From an uncultured Clostridia bacterium (GTDB taxonomy: Bacteria > Bacillota > Clostridia > Oscillospirales > Oscillospiraceae): a stretch of 25,290 nt of DNA. Location: the NCBI GenBank assembly GCA_947177005.1, contig CAMWSZ010000005.1:1-25290 (forward strand), in the 5' to 3' direction. Position numbers and translations under genes: made by a program. Under the pieces are notes generated by a model that saw only the letters and a list, made by a program, of their open reading frames with translations, did no database searches and was not told the origin of the DNA. Below are positions 7,729 to 15,355 of the stretch, piece by piece; the first letter of the stretch is position 1, and each line of letters opens with the position of its first letter.

Positions 7729-9075
7729 ATGTCTCTTGTTACAAAGGGGATCGGTCTTGCCAAGAAAGCCAAGCACCACTTTCAGGATCAGATAAAAGAG
7801 CGCACGCCGGTATACCTGTCGCCGGTCCGGCGGATCGAGCGGGTGGCGTCCAAGGAACGCATCTGCGCAATGACCTTTGATGACGGTCCCTGCCGTCTCC
7901 CCCCCTCCCCTGACCACTTCCGCGGCAAGGCGCTGACATTGGTGCTGGCGGAGCTGTTGGAGCGGTACAGCGCAAAGGGGACGTTTGACGTCGTGGGCGA
8001 TACCTCCGCCAATTATCCGGACAAGCCCGGCAAGCACGGTTCCGCTTCCTGGGGCGGCGTCTCCTACGACCACTACCCCGATTTCAAGCAGGACGCCAAC
8101 GGCGGCGCTGCCAACTGTCCGGATCTGATCGCACGCCTTCTGGCGGGCGGCCACGAGATCACAAGTCATACGTATTCCCATGTACTCTTTGGCTGGAAAC
8201 CTCTGGTGTACGGACGCCGCCACTACCTTTCCGGTCTGGACCCGGTGGTGGAGGACCTGAAACGCCTGCATTCCCTGATGGAGACCAGATGGGGCTACCG
8301 CATCCGCCTCTCCCGGCCTCCCCACTACGTGGATAGTATCCGGGGCGGGTTCAGCAGCTACGACGCCTATGCCCTCATGGGCTATCAGTATATGGCGGCC
8401 AACTACGACGGTGCGGGCTGGCTGCCGCTGGCCACCTATGAGGCGGAAGTGGAGGCGATGTGGCGTCCAATGGAGCGGCTGCTGCTGGAGACGCCGGACG
8501 CTTTCTGCGGCCAGATCATCTTTCAGAAGGACGGCTACAACATGGCCCGCCGCAGTCCCGTAGCCGACGGGCTGGACAAGCAGCTCCAGCTCCTCACCGA
8601 CCATGGCTATCGGATCGTGACGGTCTCGGAGCTGCTGGAGCACTCCCCCTTTGAGGACGTTTTCCCGGACAGCGAGGTGGGAACGGCTGCCCGGCGGCTG
8701 CTGAATCAGGGCTGGTGCGTGGCCTATCAGGACAACACCATTCGTCCGGACAGCGTGCTGACCCGGGGCGAACTGGCGATGATGCTGTTTGGCTGGGAGA
8801 GCGTGCCCCGGCGGATTGCGATGATACGTTCAGGCCGTGCGCCGTTCCGGGACCTGGAGCCCCGGCATCCCTACTCGGGGGCAGCGGCGCAGGCGGTACA
8901 GTCCGGGGCGGCGACGGCGGTGGGCGGACGCTTCCGGCCGGGTGATCCGGTCACAGCCGTGGAACTGGCGCAGTTCTGCTCCACGCGCATGGGAAAAACG
9001 CCGCCTCTGCTCAACCGGGATTCCTTCACACATGAGGAATTTTTCCGTATGGCTGTAAAACTGATGGAACCATAA
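7729..9075 (+). CDS. NodB-type polysaccharide deacetylase with C-terminal SLH-like repeats
   Basis: A 448-residue protein. Residues about 43-305 are a NodB carbohydrate-esterase-4 domain: TFDDGP (49-54, D51/D52), the zinc pair in SHTYSH (H147, H151), SRPPHY (195-200) for motif 3, and a C-terminal GYRIVTVSELL. Such enzymes remove N-acetyl groups from peptidoglycan or surface glycans. Two SLH-like repeats follow: FEDVFPDSE to ELAMMLFGW (about 308-356) and FRDLEPRHPYSG to VELAQFCSTRMG (about 373-422), with a fragment of a third at 430-447. Oddly, no classical signal peptide is visible: the N-terminus is MSLVTKGIGLAKKAKHHF, amphipathic and basic. AGGAGG precedes ATG 7729. It is the last gene before the terminator at 9085-9119. 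The deacetylase call is firm; location and substrate are not. Confidence 0.88.
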   Translation: MSLVTKGIGLAKKAKHHFQDQIKERTPVYLSPVRRIERVASKERICAMTFDDGPCRLPPSPDHFRGKALTLVLAELLERYSAKGTFDVVGDTSANYPDKPGKHGSASWGGVSYDHYPDFKQDANGGAANCPDLIARLLAGGHEITSHTYSHVLFGWKPLVYGRRHYLSGLDPVVEDLKRLHSLMETRWGYRIRLSRPPHYVDSIRGGFSSYDAYALMGYQYMAANYDGAGWLPLATYEAEVEAMWRPMERLLLETPDAFCGQIIFQKDGYNMARRSPVADGLDKQLQLLTDHGYRIVTVSELLEHSPFEDVFPDSEVGTAARRLLNQGWCVAYQDNTIRPDSVLTRGELAMMLFGWESVPRRIAMIRSGRAPFRDLEPRHPYSGAAAQAVQSGAATAVGGRFRPGDPVTAVELAQFCSTRMGKTPPLLNRDSFTHEEFFRMAVKLMEP

Positions 9076-9084
9076 AGAATGCGG

Positions 9085-9119
9085 AAACGGCAGGCTCAGC
9101 AAAGAGTCTGCCGTTTTTT
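9085..9119 (+). terminator. Terminator after the deacetylase gene
   Basis: AAACGGCAGGCTC (9085-9097) pairs with GAGTCTGCCGTTT (9104-9116), 13 bp with one G-T pair and a 6-base loop, and six T run from 9114 to 9119. The convergent DivIVA-like gene stops at 9124, so this hairpin probably serves both. Confidence 0.88.
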
Positions 9120-9123
9120 GCAC

Positions 9124-9915
9124 TTATTTTTGGGGCTCAGTTTTTTTAGGCTCCATTTTTTTAGGCTCTGGCTGCTGCTCCTTCTGTGCGGCGCTGTCCA
9201 GCAGTCCGTACAGATCATCCTTGAGCAGATTCAGACCCACCGGCAGTTCTCCGACGGTATGCTCCAGCTTTTGCAGCTTATCACTGATCTGCTCGGAAAC
9301 CTCCTCAAAAACTTGCAGGACTTCGTTAAAATCATCCACAGTATCTGCAATATTGATCCGTGCCGACTTCGCAATGGCTGCGGCATGTTCCGTGGCTTTG
9401 GCAACGATCCCCCTCGCCTGAAGCTCCGCGGCGTCGGTGATAGCCTTTGCCTTTGCCGTGGCATCCGTCAGGAGATCATCGGCCCGCTTGTAGGCATCCA
9501 GCTCAAGCTGGGCAAGCTGCTCCTTCTGACGCCGGAAATTGCTGGCATCGCTCTCCAGCTCCTGGATCTGATGGAACAGGCGCTGATTTTCCTCCGTCAT
9601 TTCCCGGATAGTCTGGTCGCGTTGCACCACATCCTGCCGGTTGGACTCCTTGGCCTGTGCCTGTGCCTCCCAATTTTTTTTGGCGTTGTTGTAGCGGGAG
9701 GTCATCTCCTCCAGCTCCGCGGCGATGCGGTCGCGTTCCTCCTGACACTCTTGCAGCGCTCTTTGGGCCTCGCTTTCCGCCCGCTGCGTCTGTTCGACCT
9801 GCGACTCCAGCCAGGAGATGCTCTCCTCAGACTGCTTCTGTGTCCGTTCAATATATTCCATGACGTCCTGCCGGTTAAAGCCGCCAATTGCGCTGCGAAA
9901 AATATGATTATCCAT
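9124..9915 (-). CDS. DivIVA-like coiled-coil protein
   Basis: A 263-residue protein. The first about 25 residues (DNHIFRSAIGGFNRQDVMEY) match the short conserved N-terminal segment of DivIVA/GpsB-type proteins, which binds membrane or septum. Residues about 25-140 are a long heptad-rich coiled coil (many Q/E/R), and residues about 140-240 form a second helical region. The tail is low-complexity with a repeated EPKK unit (PEPKKMEPKKTEPQK). Family members organise division sites, polar growth or partner recruitment; the exact role here is unknown. The frame is open to 9936 with a TTG, but ATG 9915 is preferred: AAGGTGGG lies just upstream and the DivIVA motif begins right there. A minus-strand promoter lies at 9954-9982. 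It is divergent from bioY and convergent with the deacetylase. Confidence 0.8.
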   Translation of the reverse strand: MDNHIFRSAIGGFNRQDVMEYIERTQKQSEESISWLESQVEQTQRAESEAQRALQECQEERDRIAAELEEMTSRYNNAKKNWEAQAQAKESNRQDVVQRDQTIREMTEENQRLFHQIQELESDASNFRRQKEQLAQLELDAYKRADDLLTDATAKAKAITDAAELQARGIVAKATEHAAAIAKSARINIADTVDDFNEVLQVFEEVSEQISDKLQKLEHTVGELPVGLNLLKDDLYGLLDSAAQKEQQPEPKKMEPKKTEPQK

Positions 9916-9953
9916 AGTAACCCACCTTATGTTCAACGTTGCTTATATTTATT

Positions 9954-9982
9954 ATCTTATCATAAACCGGCGCGTCTGACAA
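9954..9982 (-). promoter_or_regulatory. Promoter for the DivIVA-like gene
   Basis: On the minus strand TTGTCA (9982-9977), a 17-base spacer and TAAGAT (9959-9954) lie about 39 bases before the ATG at 9915. Confidence 0.5.
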
Positions 9983-10014
9983 CCCAATATTTTTCCGGTT
10001 ATAAAATATTCATT

Positions 10015-10046
10015 TTGTAAACCATATAAAATTTTAATGTTGACAT
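10015..10046 (+). promoter_or_regulatory. Candidate BirA (biotin repressor) operator upstream of bioY
   Basis: TTGTAAACC (10015-10023) and TGTTGACAT (10038-10046) are separated by 14 bases. The known BirA operator is TTGTTAACC, a 14-16 base spacer, then GGTTAACAA. The left half matches 8 of 9 bases and the right half is weaker. The right half overlaps the -35 box of the bioY promoter, as expected for repression. Confidence 0.6.
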
Positions 10047-10068
10047 ATCCCGGAAAATATGGTACAGT
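10040..10068 (+). promoter_or_regulatory. Promoter for bioY
   Basis: A perfect TTGACA (10040-10045), a 17-base spacer and TACAGT (10063-10068) lie about 30 bases before the ATG at 10097. It is overlapped by the candidate BirA operator. Confidence 0.7.
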
Positions 10069-10096
10069 CTATGCGAAACGCAAAAGGAGGGCAAAA

Positions 10097-10651
10097 ATGG
10101 AAGCGGCAAGATCAAAAATAAGTACAAAAGATATCACCTATGTGGCCGCATTTACGGCATTGCTGGCAATATGCTCCTGGATTTCCGTCCCGACCCCGAC
10201 CGGTATTCCCGTCACGTTCCAGACATTTGGGATTTTTCTGGCTCTGGGCGTGCTGGGCGGACGCCGCGGCACGCTGGCGGTCCTGTGCTATCTGCTGCTG
10301 GGCGCAATCGGAGTACCGGTGCTGGCCGGGTTCAGCGGCGGGTTCAGTGCGTATATCAGTCCCAGCGGCGGCTATCTCACCGGCTTTGTTTTCACGGCTC
10401 TGCTGATGTGGGGGATGGAAAAATTCTTCGGGAAAAGCGTTTGGGTGCTGGGAACCGGTATGGTTATGGGGATGACCGCCTATTATGTGTTCGGGACCGT
10501 ATGGTTTCTGCTGGTCTACGCCCGTACAGAGAGTGCGGCAGGACTGATGACGGTGCTGGGCTGGTGCGTGTTTCCGTACCTGCTGCCGGACTGCGTTAAG
10601 CTGGTCATGGCCCTGACGCTCTCAAAGGAGCTGCGGGAGCATGTCAGATAA
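10097..10651 (+). CDS. bioY: BioY biotin transporter S component
   Basis: A 184-residue membrane protein with about six hydrophobic helices. It carries the BioY family signatures VTFQTFGIFLALGVLGGRRG and PVLAGFSGGFSAYISPSGGYLTGF, the latter forming part of the biotin-binding site in known BioY proteins. BioY captures biotin and works alone or with an ECF module (BioM/BioN or EcfAA'T); no such partner is in this window. The start is ATG 10097 after AAGGAGG (10084-10090); an upstream in-frame start at 10037 would lie inside the promoter. The stop overlaps the start of the DUF1284 gene by 11 bases, so the two are translationally coupled. Regulation by BirA is likely from the operator-like repeat at 10015-10046. 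No biotin synthesis genes are nearby, so this may be a scavenging locus. Confidence 0.93.
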   Translation: MEAARSKISTKDITYVAAFTALLAICSWISVPTPTGIPVTFQTFGIFLALGVLGGRRGTLAVLCYLLLGAIGVPVLAGFSGGFSAYISPSGGYLTGFVFTALLMWGMEKFFGKSVWVLGTGMVMGMTAYYVFGTVWFLLVYARTESAAGLMTVLGWCVFPYLLPDCVKLVMALTLSKELREHVR

Positions 10652-11051
10652 ACCGGTCAGGCTCCGTCCACATCACGGCATGTGCCTGGCCTATTTTGCG
10701 GGCGAGGGCTACAGCAATACGTTTACTGTACATATGCAGCAGGTTCTGGATGCACTGTCCCCCGAAACGCCGGTGGTTCTGACCACCGGAGCGGATACGG
10801 TTTGCGCCGTCTGTCCCAATAACAGCGGCGGTGTCTGTACAGCGCAGGAGAAAGTGATGGGCTATGACAAAAAGGTGCTGGATTTTTGCGGGCTGGAGAC
10901 AGATACCCCGATTTCTTTTTCTGATTTCACTGAACAGATACAGGACCGCATTTTGACCCCTGGCCGCCGTGCCGCGATCTGCTTAGACTGTCAATGGAAC
11001 GATCTTTGTACATCCCAGCCCAGCAGGTGGGCAAAAAACAAGCGGAAATAA
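10641..11051 (+). CDS. DUF1284 family cysteine-rich protein
   Basis: A 136-residue protein starting with VRLRPHHGMCLAYFAGEGYS, the hallmark RPHH and GYS pattern of DUF1284. It carries eight cysteines: C15, then C55/C58/C66 (CAVCPNNSGGVC), C83, and C114/C117/C123 (CLDCQWNDLC). The two clusters look like metal or iron-sulfur ligand sets, and the second resembles a redox-protein tail. The function of the family is not established. ATG 10641 lies inside the end of bioY (11-base overlap), so it is probably cotranscribed with bioY and under the same biotin control, which is the only functional hint. A long inverted repeat follows at 11089-11130. Confidence 0.8.
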   Translation: MSDKPVRLRPHHGMCLAYFAGEGYSNTFTVHMQQVLDALSPETPVVLTTGADTVCAVCPNNSGGVCTAQEKVMGYDKKVLDFCGLETDTPISFSDFTEQIQDRILTPGRRAAICLDCQWNDLCTSQPSRWAKNKRK

Positions 11052-11088
11052 AAACCGGTGCGCCGCACTGTCATCCCAGAATAGAGGA

Positions 11089-11130
11089 GCGGGGAAATGT
11101 ACGCCAAATCAATGGCGTACATTTCCCCGC
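11089..11130. repeat. 18-bp perfect inverted repeat between convergent genes
   Basis: GCGGGGAAATGTACGCCA (11089-11106) is repeated exactly inverted at 11113-11130, with a 6-base loop. It is placed like a two-way terminator between the DUF1284 gene (ends 11051) and the end of the his operon (11155). No real T run follows on either strand (TGTTTG on the plus side), so it may instead be an RNA-end stabiliser. Confidence 0.8.
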
Positions 11131-11154
11131 TGTTTGTAACATCGCCGTTCCGCG

Positions 11155-11976
11155 TCACAGTGCCTGCATCTGGAAACCCGTTTTTGTCAGCACCGCCGTT
11201 TCCCGGAATCCGCAGGACCGGGCCAGTTCTCTGGCCTGGTCAAAGGCGTGAATAATCGTATCAGCGCTGTGACTGTCGCTGGTAATACAGATCCGCCCAT
11301 TTTTTTCACAAATAAATTTCAGAAACATGGGTGCCGGGTAAGGAACGGTTCGATAGCCTCGGGACATTGCGCCGGTATTCACTTCAAAGATCAAGTCTTG
11401 CTGCAGCAGGACCTCTAATGCCTCCAGCGCGGCGTTTCGATAACGGGCGTCGCTCTCGTCGAAAAAGCATCCGCCCTCGTTAAACTTTGTCACCAGATCA
11501 AAGTGTCCGGCAATTTGGCACTTGGTTCTCCCGCACACCTCCGCCTCACGCCGGTAGTAGTCCTGTGCAAAGGCGAGAAAATCGCCGTTATAATGCTCCT
11601 CCGTCACGCCGGCAAATACATCCCGGCTCTCGTCTACCGGCAGATAAATCCCGTCCTTCCAGACGCCATGAACAGAGCCAATCAGATAGTCATAGGAATT
11701 TTGAGGCAGAATGGAGTCAATATCCTGTTCCAAGCCCAGGAATATTTCCAGCTTTCCTGCGTATTTTTCCTGCATTTGGAGTACCTCGTCCCGATAGACA
11801 GGCGTTTCCTCCGGACGCATTGTATACCCGTCCGGGTCGGCTGCCGCAGGAAGATGACTGTGTTCCGAGAAGCCCAGGGATACACAGCCGGACCGCAGTG
11901 CGCCCTGCACCATTCCCTCCACAGTATCTTTTCCGTCGCCGAAAACGGTATGGGTATGAAGATTTTGCAGATACAT
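11155..11976 (-). CDS. hisJ: Histidinol-phosphatase, PHP family (HisJ/HisK type)
   Basis: A 273-residue PHP phosphatase. The motifs in order are NLHTHT (H7, H9), SEHSH, GLEQD, GSVHG, AGHFDLV, EVNTG and TSDSH, the set found in HisJ-type histidinol-phosphatases (about 260-280 residues). It removes phosphate from L-histidinol phosphate, the eighth step of histidine synthesis, and no other phosphatase of this pathway is seen in the cluster. It is the last gene of the his operon. Two starts are possible: GTG 11985, overlapping the hisIE stop, or ATG 11976. I prefer the ATG, because GGGTGA lies 6-8 bases upstream and the protein then starts MYLQNLHTHT like its relatives. The substrate is inferred from motif set plus context. 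Confidence 0.88.
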   Translation of the reverse strand: MYLQNLHTHTVFGDGKDTVEGMVQGALRSGCVSLGFSEHSHLPAAADPDGYTMRPEETPVYRDEVLQMQEKYAGKLEIFLGLEQDIDSILPQNSYDYLIGSVHGVWKDGIYLPVDESRDVFAGVTEEHYNGDFLAFAQDYYRREAEVCGRTKCQIAGHFDLVTKFNEGGCFFDESDARYRNAALEALEVLLQQDLIFEVNTGAMSRGYRTVPYPAPMFLKFICEKNGRICITSDSHSADTIIHAFDQARELARSCGFRETAVLTKTGFQMQAL

Positions 11977-11981
11977 GGCAA

Positions 11982-12641
11982 TCACCCGTTTTCGTGCGTC
12001 ATTTTTTCCTGTTTGACTTTGTGGTCGATGACATGCCGTGAGGCCAGTTCCCGCCGGATATCGTCCACGGAGATTCCCATTTCCACCATCAGAACCATTA
12101 CATGATACATTAAATCGGCGATTTCATAGACAGTTTCGGCCTTGTCACCGGCCTTCCCGGCAATAACGACCTCCGTGGATTCCTCCCCCACTTTTTTTAG
12201 AATTTTATCAATGCCTTTCTGGAACAGATAGGTGGTATAGGAACCCTCGGGCAAATCTTTTTTACGGCCCTCCAGCAGCCTGTACAGTCCCTCCACGGAA
12301 AAAGGTTCCGGCTGATCTCCCACAAACACTTTATCGTTAAAGCAGGACTCGGTCCCCAAATGGCAGGCAGGGCCGTCTTTGTTGACGCGGATGAGCAGGG
12401 TATCCCGGTCGCAGTCGGCGGTGATGTCTACTATATGCTGCACATTGCCGCTGGTCTCGCCCTTCCGCCAAAGCTCTTTACGGGAGCGTGACCAAAAGCA
12501 GGTCCTTCCCTCTTTCATACTGATTTCCAGACTTTCCCGGTTCATGTATGCTGCCATCAGGACCTGCTTGGTGGAGGCGTCCGTGACCACCGCCGGAATG
12601 AGGCCGTGGCTGTTAAATTTCAGTTCGTCGATATTGAGCAT
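11982..12641 (-). CDS. hisIE: Bifunctional phosphoribosyl-AMP cyclohydrolase / phosphoribosyl-ATP pyrophosphatase
   Basis: A 219-residue fusion enzyme for steps 2 and 3 of histidine synthesis. The HisI part (about 1-108) has SRKELWRKGETSGN, the metal site DCDRD (D76, D78, D80 with C77) and zinc-ligand cysteines in GPACHLGTESCF (C93, C100). The HisE part (about 115-210) has the pyrophosphatase helices VGEESTEVVIAGK (151-163) and EIADLMYHVMVLM (173-185), with acidic Mg-binding residues. AGGAGGG precedes the ATG, and the gene lies 21 bases after hisF. Its TGA touches the alternative GTG of the next gene. Complete, with no missing key residue. Confidence 0.96.
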   Translation of the reverse strand: MLNIDELKFNSHGLIPAVVTDASTKQVLMAAYMNRESLEISMKEGRTCFWSRSRKELWRKGETSGNVQHIVDITADCDRDTLLIRVNKDGPACHLGTESCFNDKVFVGDQPEPFSVEGLYRLLEGRKKDLPEGSYTTYLFQKGIDKILKKVGEESTEVVIAGKAGDKAETVYEIADLMYHVMVLMVEMGISVDDIRRELASRHVIDHKVKQEKMTHENG

Positions 12642-12662
12642 AATTCCCTCCTGAATTCATGG

Positions 12663-13421
12663 TTATAAACGCATATTAATGCCGCACGCTGCCAATTCCC
12701 GTTTGAGGTCCGGAATGGACACCTCGCCAAAGTGGAAAATTGATGCCGCCAGCCCGGCATCAACCTTGGGCAGAGTTTGGAAGAGCGTTTTGAAGTGGTC
12801 CGCGCACCCGGCCCCGCCGGACGCGATCACAGGCACGTCCACGACAGCGCATACCGCCTCCAGCATCTCCAGGTCAAAGCCGTTCTTGACGCCATCGGTG
12901 TCGATGCTGTTCAGCACAATCTCGCCCGCGCCGTCCCGCACGCCCTGCCGGACCCACTCCAAAGCGTCCAACCCGGTATCCTCCCGGCCGCCCTTTGCAA
13001 ATACGCGGAACTGTCCGTCAACGCGCTTTGCGTCCACCGACAATACCACACATTGGTCGCCGTATTTTTTCGCGGCCTGCGAAATCAGCGACGGGTCCCG
13101 AATCGCGCCGGAGTTGACACTCACCTTGTCTGCACCGCATTTGAGAACGCAGTCAAAATCGTCCACGGTGTTGATGCCGCCGCCGACAGTCAATGGAATA
13201 AAAATAGTGGAGGCGACTTCTGTCAGGATACCGGTAAACAAAGCGCGGCCCTCGGCGGAGGCGGTGATGTCATAAAAAACCAGCTCGTCCGCACCGCTGC
13301 TGCTGTAGAACTCCGCCAGCTTGACCGGTGAACTGACGTCGGCCAGCCCCAGGAAATTGACCCCTTTGACGACCCGTCCGTCCTTGACGTCCAGGCAGGG
13401 AATGATTCGTTTTGTAATCAT
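12663..13421 (-). CDS. hisF: Imidazole glycerol phosphate synthase, cyclase subunit
   Basis: A 252-residue TIM barrel, normal length. It starts MITKRIIPCLDVKDGRVVKG, with the catalytic D11 in CLDV and D130 in LSVDAKR, and phosphate-binding GGGI (80-83) and ASGGAG. With HisH it turns PRFAR plus ammonia from glutamine into imidazole glycerol phosphate and AICAR. The frame is open upstream to 13601, but that part is the 3' end of hisA read out of frame; ATG 13421 gives the conserved N-terminus. The start overlaps the hisA stop in an ATGA, so translation is coupled. Confidence 0.97.
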   Translation of the reverse strand: MITKRIIPCLDVKDGRVVKGVNFLGLADVSSPVKLAEFYSSSGADELVFYDITASAEGRALFTGILTEVASTIFIPLTVGGGINTVDDFDCVLKCGADKVSVNSGAIRDPSLISQAAKKYGDQCVVLSVDAKRVDGQFRVFAKGGREDTGLDALEWVRQGVRDGAGEIVLNSIDTDGVKNGFDLEMLEAVCAVVDVPVIASGGAGCADHFKTLFQTLPKVDAGLAASIFHFGEVSIPDLKRELAACGINMRL

Positions 13422-14134
13422 CCTTCGCACTCCTCCACAGCATGCCGCAGGTCCACCGCGCCCGCATACCAGGCCTTGCCGACGATAGCGGCGTACAGTC
13501 CCATATCCCGCAGCATACGCAGATCCGCGTTGGACGACACGCCGCCGGAGGCGGTGACGGAACAGCCGGTGGCCTTTTGCAGCTCCGAAAGGCGTCCGCA
13601 CGGGGGGCCGGACAGGGTGCCGTCCGTATCGATATCGGTAAAAATGATATATTTGACACCCATACTTTCCACAGAACGGGCAAATTCCAGATAATTCAGC
13701 CCGGCGTCCTCCACCCAGCCGGCGGTCCGCACACTGCCGTTTTTCGCGTCAATTCCGACGGCGATACGTTCCGGTCCATAGACGGCGATTGCCGTTTTGA
13801 CAAAGTCCGGGTCTGTGACCGCCGCGGAACCAATTACGGCACGCCAGACGCCCAAATCAAAGACGGCTTTCAAATCATCCATTGACCGGATGCCGCCGCC
13901 CAGCTCGGTTTTCAGACCAACTTCTGTCACGGCCCGAACAATGCCGCTGTTTTTGCGCACACCGTCCTTTGCACCGTCCAGGTCCACCATATGCAGATGT
14001 CTGGCTCCGGCGTCAAAAAAGGTCCGCGCTACAGCGACAGGGTCGTTTGCGACCTGATGAACGGTATCAAACGCACCTTTATACAGGCGGACCACTTTGC
14101 CGTCCTTCAAATCAATAGCGGGGAAAATCAGCAT
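13418..14134 (-). CDS. hisA: Phosphoribosylformimino-5-aminoimidazole carboxamide ribotide isomerase
   Basis: A 238-residue TIM barrel, the usual length. It has the catalytic pair D8 (FPAIDLKDGK) and D129 (VGIDAKNG), a GGGIR phosphate loop (79-83) and FTDIDTDGT at about 165-173. It carries out the Amadori rearrangement of ProFAR to PRFAR (step 4). ATG 14134 is chosen because the protein then begins MLIFPAIDLK; GGAGG lies at 14145-14149, a slightly long 10-base gap, with GGTGGGG filling in closer. A few in-frame codons upstream could extend it but add nothing conserved. Its last bases overlap the hisF start. Confidence 0.96.
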   Translation of the reverse strand: MLIFPAIDLKDGKVVRLYKGAFDTVHQVANDPVAVARTFFDAGARHLHMVDLDGAKDGVRKNSGIVRAVTEVGLKTELGGGIRSMDDLKAVFDLGVWRAVIGSAAVTDPDFVKTAIAVYGPERIAVGIDAKNGSVRTAGWVEDAGLNYLEFARSVESMGVKYIIFTDIDTDGTLSGPPCGRLSELQKATGCSVTASGGVSSNADLRMLRDMGLYAAIVGKAWYAGAVDLRHAVEECEG

Positions 14135-14158
14135 ACCATCCCCACCTCCTTCCAAGGT

Positions 14159-14764
14159 TCACTCGCAGAATGCCCGCAGAATATTCAGTCCTACGGCTCC
14201 GCTTTTTTCCGGATGAAACTGCACACCGTACACATTCTTATGCGCTACGGCCGCGGTCAGCTCTGGACCGTATTCCGCTGTAGCAATCACGCTCTCGCCG
14301 CAGTCTGCGGCGTAAAAGGAGTGGACAAAATACACGCAGTCGCCCTCTGAAATATAGCGGAACAGCTCATTTTTACCCCTTAAATGCAGGGCGTTCCAAC
14401 CGATATGGGGCACCTTATACCCCGCCGGCACCACCGGGCGAACGGGCTGTACAGACCCGGGAATCAGTCCAAGTCCCTCGTGGCGGCCATACTCGGTGCT
14501 GTAGTCGAACAGCAGCTGCATCCCCAGACAGATCCCCAAGAGCGGTTTCCCGGACGCCGCCTGCTCAATGACTAAATTGTCCATACCGTTCTTCCGCAGC
14601 AGCGCCGCGGCGTCGCCGAACGCGCCCACGCCGGGTAGTATCAATTTATCCGCTTTCCGGATGACCTCCGGGTCCCCAGTGACAATTGTCTCCTGACCGA
14701 TTGCGTTAAAGGAGCTTTTCAGCGAAAACAGATTCCCGACACCGTAATCAATAATAGCAATCAC
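14159..14764 (-). CDS. hisH: Imidazole glycerol phosphate synthase, glutamine amidotransferase subunit
   Basis: A 201-residue class I glutamine amidotransferase, standard size. The triad is complete: nucleophile C79 in GICLGMQLL, and H184 and E186 in QFHPEKSG. It releases ammonia from glutamine and channels it into HisF. The start codon is GTG (14764-14762), two bases after the TAG of hisB; GGGAG lies about 12 bases upstream, so reinitiation after hisB probably helps. It lies 24 bases before hisA. Confidence 0.96.
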   Translation of the reverse strand: MIAIIDYGVGNLFSLKSSFNAIGQETIVTGDPEVIRKADKLILPGVGAFGDAAALLRKNGMDNLVIEQAASGKPLLGICLGMQLLFDYSTEYGRHEGLGLIPGSVQPVRPVVPAGYKVPHIGWNALHLRGKNELFRYISEGDCVYFVHSFYAADCGESVIATAEYGPELTAAVAHKNVYGVQFHPEKSGAVGLNILRAFCE

Positions 14765-14766
14765 GG

Positions 14767-15354
14767 CTACAGTACTCCCTTCGTTGAGGGGATTTCGTCC
14801 GCAAAACCGGGGTCAATGGCAACAGCCTCCCGCAGCGTGCGGGCCAAGCTTTTAAACATCCCCTCAATAATATGGTGGCTGTTCTTTCCGGACATCTGGC
14901 GGACATGCACGGTGATATCGGAACGGCGGGTAAAGGCTACCAGAAATTCTTCCACCAATTCCGTATCAAAAGTGCCCACTTTTGCGGTTGGAATATCCAG
15001 GGCGTAGCAAAGCAGTCCCCGGCCGCTGAGATCGGCGGCAGTGAGGATCAGCGCTTCGTCCATTGGCAGAAGCGTGGAGCCGTAGCGCCGGACGCCCCGT
15101 TTGTCGCCCAGCGCCTGCGCGAATGCGTCGCCCAGACAGATGCCAATATCCTCCACCGTATGGTGGTCATCTACATAGGTGTCGCCTTTGCAGGAAACCT
15201 GTAGATCGAACCGTCCGTGACGTGCAAACAGCGTCAGCATGTGGTCCAAAAAGCCGCAGCCAGTGTCAACCCCGCTGACGCCCGTGCCGTCCAGATCCAG
15301 GGACAGTGTGATATCTGTTTCCGCCGTTTTGCGGTTTATTGCTGCCGTCCGCAT
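14767..15354 (-). CDS. hisB: Imidazoleglycerol-phosphate dehydratase
   Basis: A 195-residue single-function IGPD, as in most Bacillota. The metal-binding motifs are GFLDHML (H38), DDHHTVED (62-69) and SHHIIEG (159-165), all intact. It converts imidazole glycerol phosphate to imidazole acetol phosphate (step 6). An in-frame GTG lies at 15363, but ATG 15354 is preferred: GAGGGTG sits upstream and the protein starts MRTAAINRKTAETDI like its relatives. The ATG lies one base beyond the hisC stop. Confidence 0.95.
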   Translation of the reverse strand: MRTAAINRKTAETDITLSLDLDGTGVSGVDTGCGFLDHMLTLFARHGRFDLQVSCKGDTYVDDHHTVEDIGICLGDAFAQALGDKRGVRRYGSTLLPMDEALILTAADLSGRGLLCYALDIPTAKVGTFDTELVEEFLVAFTRRSDITVHVRQMSGKNSHHIIEGMFKSLARTLREAVAIDPGFADEIPSTKGVL

Positions 15355-15355
15355 C

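Noticed and set aside
7471..8643. A 390-codon minus-strand frame opposite the deacetylase
   Set aside because: No recognisable domain and no ribosome site; the NodB motifs lie on the plus strand.
9079..10020. A 313-codon plus-strand leucine-rich frame opposite the DivIVA-like gene
   Set aside because: It is the antisense of a coiled coil (CAG/GAG codons read as leucine); it starts inside a terminator.
13422..13601. N-terminal extension of hisF by 60 residues
   Set aside because: The stretch is hisA in another frame; HisF proteins begin at the ATG at 13421.
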